A stretch of DNA of 64,000 nucleotides from Gordonia sp. SL306. Lineage in GTDB: Bacteria; Actinomycetota; Actinomycetes; Mycobacteriales; Mycobacteriaceae. Shown piece after piece: positions 59,942 to 64,000 of this stretch. Every line of letters starts with the position of its first letter. Within the stretch, counting starts at the first letter, position 1. Under the pieces are notes generated by a model. That model saw only the letters and a program-made list of their open reading frames with translations, searched no databases and was not told where the DNA came from. The DNA lies in assembly GCF_026625785.1 (NCBI RefSeq), contig NZ_CP113063.1, positions 1,240,001 to 1,304,000 on the forward strand, in the 5' to 3' direction. The position numbers and the translations under genes are program-made.

Positions 59942-61104
59942 AGACTCTCCGCGCCCTTCATTTACCTGCCCGACCCGAGGTTCTCGACCGCCTCGGTGAC
60001 CTGTCCGCGATCCTCGACGGTTCGGCTGCGTTCGTACCGGTACCGGACGACCCCCGTGACGTCGCTGCGCTGCGCGACGCACTCGGTGTCGGCGAGATGA
60101 TCGACGACGAGATCTCGTTGGTGGTCTCGACGTCTGGTACCACCGGAGTTCCGAAGGGCGCGCAGCACACTCCCGGCACCCTGGCCGCATCCGCCACCGC
60201 CACCGCGACTCGGCTCGGCGGTCCGGGCAACTGGCTGCTGGCACTCGCTCCGCATCACATCGCCGGTGTGCAGGTTCTGTTGCGCGCCTTGGCTTCCGGC
60301 TTCACGCCCGCGGCCCTCGACGTCACCGACGGCTTCGACCCCGATGCCTTCGCGGACGCTCTCGAGAACCTCGACGGCCCGCGCCGATACACGTCCCTGG
60401 TGCCGACGCAACTGATCAAGGTGCTCGATTCGCCACGGGCCACCGCAGCGCTACGCAACGCCGATGCACTCATGGTCGGCGGCGCCGCAACGCCGATTCC
60501 GTTGCTGCGCAGAGCTGTCGACGCCGGAGTTCCGATCACCCGCACCTACGGCATGAGCGAGACCGCCGGTGGCTGCGTCTACGACGGCGTACCTCTCGAC
60601 GGGGTCACCGTGCGCATCGACGACGCGAATCCCGAAGGCGTGGGCCGGGTGATTCTCGGCGGGGCCGTGGTCGCGCACGGCTACCGCAACCGCCCCGATC
60701 ATCCCGCCTTCGTCGAGCCGGGCTGGTTCCGCACCGACGACCTCGGCCACCTCGACGACGCAGGCGTCCTGTCGATCGTCGGCCGCGCCGACGAGGCGAT
60801 CTCGAGCGGCGGCCTGACCATCGTGCCGCAAGTGGTGGAGGCGGTGATCCTCGACGACCCCGCCGTCGCCGAATGCGCTGTTGTCGGAGTGCCCGACGAT
60901 CGGCTGGGCGAGAAGGTCGTGGTGTTCGTCGTCGCTTCTGGCACAACAACACTCGACCCCGATCAAATTCGCGGGTCGGTCACTGAGCGACTGGACCGCT
61001 ACGCTGCACCGCGCGAGGTCATCGAACTCACCGAGCTTCCGACGCGGGGGCCGGGCAAGGTGGATCGTCGGGCGTTGCGGGAGCGGTACGCCCCGCGCCC
61101 ATAG
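59938..61104 (+). CDS. menE: o-Succinylbenzoate-CoA ligase
   Basis: An acyl-adenylating ligase that activates o-succinylbenzoate in menaquinone synthesis. Motifs are VVSTSGTTGVPKGAQ (P-loop), TYGMSETAGGCVYDGVPLDG, GWFRTDDLGHLD and the C-terminal GKVDRRALRERY. The first ATG in frame (60097) gives 335 residues, but the upstream sequence DGSAAFVPVPDD and LGVGEMIDDEISLVVS matches the family's N-terminus, so translation should start earlier. The only candidate upstream is CTG at 59938, whose CTGA overlaps the stop of the DUF3349 gene like an ATGA. That gives 388 residues. The start is unproven. Confidence 0.88.
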   Translation: MKTLRALHLPARPEVLDRLGDLSAILDGSAAFVPVPDDPRDVAALRDALGVGEMIDDEISLVVSTSGTTGVPKGAQHTPGTLAASATATATRLGGPGNWLLALAPHHIAGVQVLLRALASGFTPAALDVTDGFDPDAFADALENLDGPRRYTSLVPTQLIKVLDSPRATAALRNADALMVGGAATPIPLLRRAVDAGVPITRTYGMSETAGGCVYDGVPLDGVTVRIDDANPEGVGRVILGGAVVAHGYRNRPDHPAFVEPGWFRTDDLGHLDDAGVLSIVGRADEAISSGGLTIVPQVVEAVILDDPAVAECAVVGVPDDRLGEKVVVFVVASGTTTLDPDQIRGSVTERLDRYAAPREVIELTELPTRGPGKVDRRALRERYAPRP

Positions 61105-61115
61105 CCCCCGTTTCG

Positions 61116-61186
61116 CTTCTGGCCGCACCTGCAGCTCCTGGCCGCAGTATCAGCTCGAAGCCGGAACCCGAAGGTGCGGCCAGAAC
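61116..61186. repeat. 70-base triple-arm hairpin repeat (copy 3)
   Basis: The outer left arm is TTCTGGCCGCACCT, the inner left arm TCCTGGCCGCAGTA. The spacer has GCTCGAAGCCGGAACCCGA and the right arm is AGGTGCGGCCAGAA. Here the outer left arm pairs perfectly (14 bases) with the right arm, unlike copy 2, where the inner one does. It lies 12 bases after the menE stop. Confidence 0.87.
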
Positions 61187-61410
61187 AGGGCTATTTCGAC
61201 GACTCGGTGGACGAACTGGTTGCGGGCGCATTCGACGGAGTTTCGGACCATCTGCTCTCACACCGAAGCGCGATCGCCATCGGATCGTCCCTCTGCTGGT
61301 GATGTTGCTGAACGAGGTCGTCGAACCATCTGACCCCGTCGTCCCGCCTTCAGCGCGAGATCGACAGGACGGTCGGGGTCATTTTGTGATAGTCGGTAGG
61401 TGGATCGCGG
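61187..61410. other. Gap after the hairpin repeat, no confident gene
   Basis: About 220 bases between the repeat and the DUF2235 gene stop. In one plus-strand frame a stretch reads FDDSVDELVAGAFDGVSDHL then LLSHRSAIAIG before a stop. It has protein-like composition but no start or ribosome site, so it could be the remains of a gene end. I see no terminator. Confidence 0.35.
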
Positions 61411-62532
61411 CTATTGATCCACCGGCAAGAAGTCGACATCGAGTTGCTCGCCCTCGGCGTCGAGGTACCCGCGGAGCTTCGGCGGTTGATATCCCGTGAC
61501 TTTCCCGGCACGTCGCGCCGCACATGACGCGACATATTCGGACCCGCGGTCGGCCTCGCCGATCGGACGGTCGAGCCGCGCGAGCAGACGGTAGAAGCCC
61601 TTCCTGGACTCGTCCAGTGCCGCGTAGGCGTTGGTCCCCTGCAGGAGACGATCGATTCGGTTGAGAACAGCGATCGGGGCTGTCGACGCCGCACCGTCGG
61701 CCGCGACGTCGCCAGAGGTGCTGCCACCGAACGTCAGTCCGTGATCGGACGCCTTCTTCATCATCCAGACGAGCGGAATGTTGCTGATTGGCGTGTTCGC
61801 ATAGCCGCCCCCGACATTGCAGTGCACGCCGGAGAACCAGACCTGCTCCACTACTTGCTCTTTCGCATCCGGATTGGACAGCCAGAGGGTGGGCTCGAAC
61901 GGACCTCTCTTCTCATCGATGGCCAGTGCGTGATAAGCCGCTCCGACTTTCGAGCTCAGCTTGGTGTCATGGAAAGCCCACCGACTGTTGACCTTCTTGA
62001 TCAGTGGGTACTGGCCGAACGGAATGCCCAGTGATCCCACGGTGTCCCAGACACCGATGAAGCGGATATTCACGTCATCGTGCGAGTATTGCTGCCTGAA
62101 GCGCTTCGCCGCCTCACCGTCCGGAGCATTCTCCGTCCTGTCCCGGTCACGGTAGATGTTGAAAGCCTGGTCGATTTGCTTCTTGTTCTCGCGCTTCAAT
62201 ATCCCCACATTGCGAATGAAACCGGCGAGACTACGCGCGGTGTAGGCTCCCCGACTGAATCCGAACAAGAAGATCTCATCGCCCGGTTCGTAGTTGTCGA
62301 CGAGTTCCTCATAGCCCGTCTTCAGGTTCTTCGACAGCCCCCACCCCAGGGCGCCTCCCCGGATCTTCTGCAATGGGTTCGACCCGACACCGGCAACATA
62401 GAACTTCTTCTGGGGGGTGCCATCGTCATTGAACTTCGCGATCTCCTCGAACAGCGTGACCACGTTTGTGGGATTCCGCTGCCCGAAGAAGTTCCACGTA
62501 CCGTCGCAACAGACGATCAACCGCTTCGTCAT
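61411..62532 (-). CDS. DUF2235 alpha/beta hydrolase
   Basis: A 373-residue protein of the DUF2235 (Tle1-like) family. The nucleophile elbow is FLFGFSRGAYTARS (Ser93), the acid is probably Asp163 in IGVWDTVGSLG, and His237 is in WFSGVHCNVGGGY. It begins MTKRLIVCCDGTWNFFG, the usual DUF2235 start. In Proteobacteria such proteins are often type VI phospholipase effectors. Here no secretion genes are near and there is no signal peptide, so the role is unknown. It is divergent from the secreted peptide gene. Confidence 0.87.
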   Translation of the reverse strand: MTKRLIVCCDGTWNFFGQRNPTNVVTLFEEIAKFNDDGTPQKKFYVAGVGSNPLQKIRGGALGWGLSKNLKTGYEELVDNYEPGDEIFLFGFSRGAYTARSLAGFIRNVGILKRENKKQIDQAFNIYRDRDRTENAPDGEAAKRFRQQYSHDDVNIRFIGVWDTVGSLGIPFGQYPLIKKVNSRWAFHDTKLSSKVGAAYHALAIDEKRGPFEPTLWLSNPDAKEQVVEQVWFSGVHCNVGGGYANTPISNIPLVWMMKKASDHGLTFGGSTSGDVAADGAASTAPIAVLNRIDRLLQGTNAYAALDESRKGFYRLLARLDRPIGEADRGSEYVASCAARRAGKVTGYQPPKLRGYLDAEGEQLDVDFLPVDQ

Positions 62533-62985
62533 AACCACCCGACCTCCTCGTGAAACTACCCACTTGCCTGGTGACTTTACGGCTCGAAACCGAAGGGCCG
62601 CGTCGAGCAAACAGTGGAATGAGCTGGATCGTTGGCTCGACCGGTCAGCTCAACGGGCCCTCAGCACCTGCCCGCGAGCCCGGCCGAATATCCGTGGGGC
62701 GCGCCCGCCGGTCGACAGCGAGTCCGCGGGACCCTGCCCGACGAGCGCAGAGCCTCGTCAGTCCTTCAGTTGATGGACAACCACGCGAGCGCCTGCTTCT
62801 TCGAACAGTCTTTCTCGATAACAAAGCCCGCATGTGAGAAACTTAACAGCGAGCCCCGCACCGGGAAGGCAGGTTGATGATGCGGGTCGAGCGACCTGAA
62901 CTCGTTAGCGTCGGCAACGAAACGTTCCGTACCAGAACACAATCAGCGGCCGGTTCACACCGGACATCTCCAGAGGAGAGCAGCC
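62533..62985. other. Divergent intergenic region, no confident gene
   Basis: About 450 bases between the DUF2235 gene and the small secreted peptide gene. Open frames on the plus strand (62417, 62550 and 62632) have Arg/Pro/Ser-rich products with no family signal and look like shadow frames. An inverted repeat CCGGT-N4-ACCGG lies at 62950-62963, just ahead of the AGAGGAG ribosome site of the peptide gene. Nothing else was recognised. Confidence 0.4.
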
Positions 62986-63246
62986 ATGACCATCAGTATT
63001 CGTAAGGTCGCCGTCGGCGTCGCTATCGGCGCAGCGGTGTCGATGCCGCTGGCGCCGGTCGCATCGGCGGCGCCGTCCACGGTCCCGGCGACCGCGTCAC
63101 ACGACGCGGCCACCATTGTCGTCCCCGACCTTCCAGTGCCCCTTCTCCCCGTTCCGCTGCTCCCCGTACCGCTGGTGCCCATCTTCCCGCTCCCGGATGT
63201 GCCGAAAGCCGTCTGCATCACGTTCGTGTGCGTACCGGTCAACTGA
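62986..63246 (+). CDS. Small secreted proline-rich peptide
   Basis: An 86-residue protein. The signal peptide is clear: MTISIRKVAVGVAIGAAVSM then a PLAPVASA-A cleavage site near residue 29. The mature 57 residues contain a Pro/Leu/Val-rich repeat (VPDLPVPLLPVPLLPVPLVP) and two Cys near the end (KAVCITFVCVPVN) that could form a disulfide. The AGAGGAG ribosome site is strong. I recognise no family. It stands alone between the divergent DUF2235 gene and the right-edge gene. Confidence 0.75.
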   Translation: MTISIRKVAVGVAIGAAVSMPLAPVASAAPSTVPATASHDAATIVVPDLPVPLLPVPLLPVPLVPIFPLPDVPKAVCITFVCVPVN

Positions 63247-63392
63247 CAGCGCCAAGGCACTGCGCCAACAGGTCACACGAATCGAAAGGGCTTGCTTAAT
63301 AGCGTATTTCGTATGCGCACTTGCGCAGGCCTGGATTCGGTGCCACTCTTGATTGCTATGACTACCGGAAAGGCGGACACCGCCACCCTCGC

Positions 63393-64000
63393 GTGAGCGC
63401 CGTGCCGTTCCACTCATGGACTCCTGATCGAGTCGTTCTCTCCAACCCATCTGGGCAAGAGGTTGCCGACATATCGGCGATCCGCGATTTCTGGCTCGAG
63501 TACGGTCTCTCAACTCGCCGCAGCGATAGAGCCTCAGCCGAATCTGCTGTCGCACAGTTATATCGACGATCGTGCTGTGCTGAACCCGAGTTCATCTGGG
63601 TGCCGTCCCCGCGGGCCGCATCGGAACTGATCGAAGCCGAAGGCCTCGCGTCGAACATCTCACTGGCCGACGATGCCATAGCCCGACATATTGCCGGCAT
63701 GATTTCCTTATCACGCGAACGTATGACCGCCCGCGTCCCGAACGACAAGTGGCAGCACTCAGATACCCGCCTGGCGATCGAGGCCGCTCGGGTCATGACG
63801 CCGGAACATGCGATAGAGGCCGGTGTGGATCTCCGCGTCGTCATTCGATCCGGTGTGCAGGACCCATTGCGCACCAGCTTGTTTGATGGGATCGCGCCTG
63901 CCATCCGGACGATAACGACGTCGTTCAGCGGGCTCGTCACCTGGTACGGACAACAGGAGGCCCACCACATCGCCGCCGGCCACGCCCTCCTGCGGTACGG
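63393..64000 (+). CDS. DUF6745-like protein, 3'-truncated by the window edge
   Basis: An open plus-strand frame of 202 codons running off the right edge. It reads like a real protein: FWLEYGLSTRRSDRASAESA, FIWVPSPRAASELIEAEGL and WYGQQEAHHIAAGHALL. The order (a Trp-rich start, a DRA..E..V..LY segment, a WV.SP motif and a GQ.EA motif) recalls the DUF6745 family of actinobacteria, which I give as a likely match only. The GTG start is weakly supported. An antisense frame of similar length (63362-63970) looks like its shadow. Confidence 0.65.
   Translation, partial: MSAVPFHSWTPDRVVLSNPSGQEVADISAIRDFWLEYGLSTRRSDRASAESAVAQLYRRSCCAEPEFIWVPSPRAASELIEAEGLASNISLADDAIARHIAGMISLSRERMTARVPNDKWQHSDTRLAIEAARVMTPEHAIEAGVDLRVVIRSGVQDPLRTSLFDGIAPAIRTITTSFSGLVTWYGQQEAHHIAAGHALLRY

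Noticed and set aside
62417..62837. Plus-strand frames between the DUF2235 and secreted-peptide genes
   Set aside because: They overlap the DUF2235 start, are rich in Arg/Pro/Ser and lack ribosome sites.
63362..63970. A 202-residue minus-strand frame at the right edge
   Set aside because: Its product has no family-like order, while the plus-strand frame over the same bases reads as a coherent protein continuing past the edge.
1..64000. CRISPR array, insertion sequence, prophage or integrase
   Set aside because: No regular spaced direct repeats of CRISPR size, no transposase or integrase frames and no phage proteins were seen; the tandem repeats found have 15-, 21- or 27-base periods without spacers.

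Overview
The window is high-GC actinobacterial chromosome from a mycolic-acid-containing organism (order Mycobacteriales). The genus is probably Gordonia or a close relative; this rests on gene content and on what I recall of family synteny, not on a search. The pointers are a fused HadA-HadB mycolate dehydratase, the menaquinone reductase MenJ, an alpha-mannosyltransferase of the MgtA/PimB' type, an F420-type luciferase-like oxidoreductase, a Stealth-family sugar phosphotransferase, an Rv1355c-like protein and gene order shared with the Rv0542c-Rv0563 block of M. tuberculosis.

Layout. 0-3 kb: end of an EamA transporter, hadAB, rpmG, three tRNA genes (Met, Thr, Tyr) and yajQ. 3-8.5 kb: a LuxR-type regulator divergent from an aldo/keto reductase, a Stealth protein, a metallophosphoesterase and an SDR. 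8.5-15 kb: htpX, a polyprenyl diphosphate synthase, menJ, an MpaB-like protein, menG and a mannosyltransferase. 15-20.8 kb: an eight-gene minus-strand operon led by a TetR regulator. It holds a NorD-type VWA protein, a NorQ-type AAA+ ATPase, two single-span membrane micropeptides of 32 and 39 residues, a multi-span membrane protein, a bitopic protein and an APH-fold kinase. I regard it as the best candidate for an undescribed system. 20.8-32 kb: peptidase E, an Rv0556-like membrane protein, a DUF559 protein, menD, a methyltransferase, an AbrB-family membrane protein, a saccharopine-dehydrogenase-like reductase, a secreted low-complexity protein, a thioesterase and menB.

32-52 kb: a surface-polysaccharide locus of the Wzx/Wzy type. 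Eleven consecutive minus-strand genes (49094 down to 34496), mostly overlapping by 1-4 bases, encode nucleotide-sugar enzymes, a flippase, a Wzz-like protein, a ligase/polymerase, a lipoprotein glycosidase and two two-domain glycosyltransferases. A LysR regulator and the initiating sugar-phosphate transferase lie upstream. An EAL protein lies at one edge and a GGDEF protein at the other, suggesting c-di-GMP control. 53-57.5 kb: an acyltransferase-like protein divergent from an E1-like/nitroreductase fusion (Rv1355c-like), and an LLM oxidoreductase. 57.7-61 kb: pitA with a PHO-box-like upstream repeat, two Rv0544c/Rv0543c-like genes and menE. 61-64 kb: a DUF2235 hydrolase, a small proline-rich secreted peptide and a gene that runs off the right edge.

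Together the men genes (menD, menB, menE, the side-chain synthase, menG, menJ) supply most of the menaquinone pathway. The polysaccharide locus sits between menB and pitA, which lie close together in M. tuberculosis, so it looks inserted into a conserved block. Three families of short repeats are scattered between and at the ends of genes: a 70-base element with alternative hairpins, a 21-base phased repeat, and a hairpin with TCGAGTAGC/GTATCGAGA arms. No CRISPR array, insertion sequence, rRNA or replication origin was seen.
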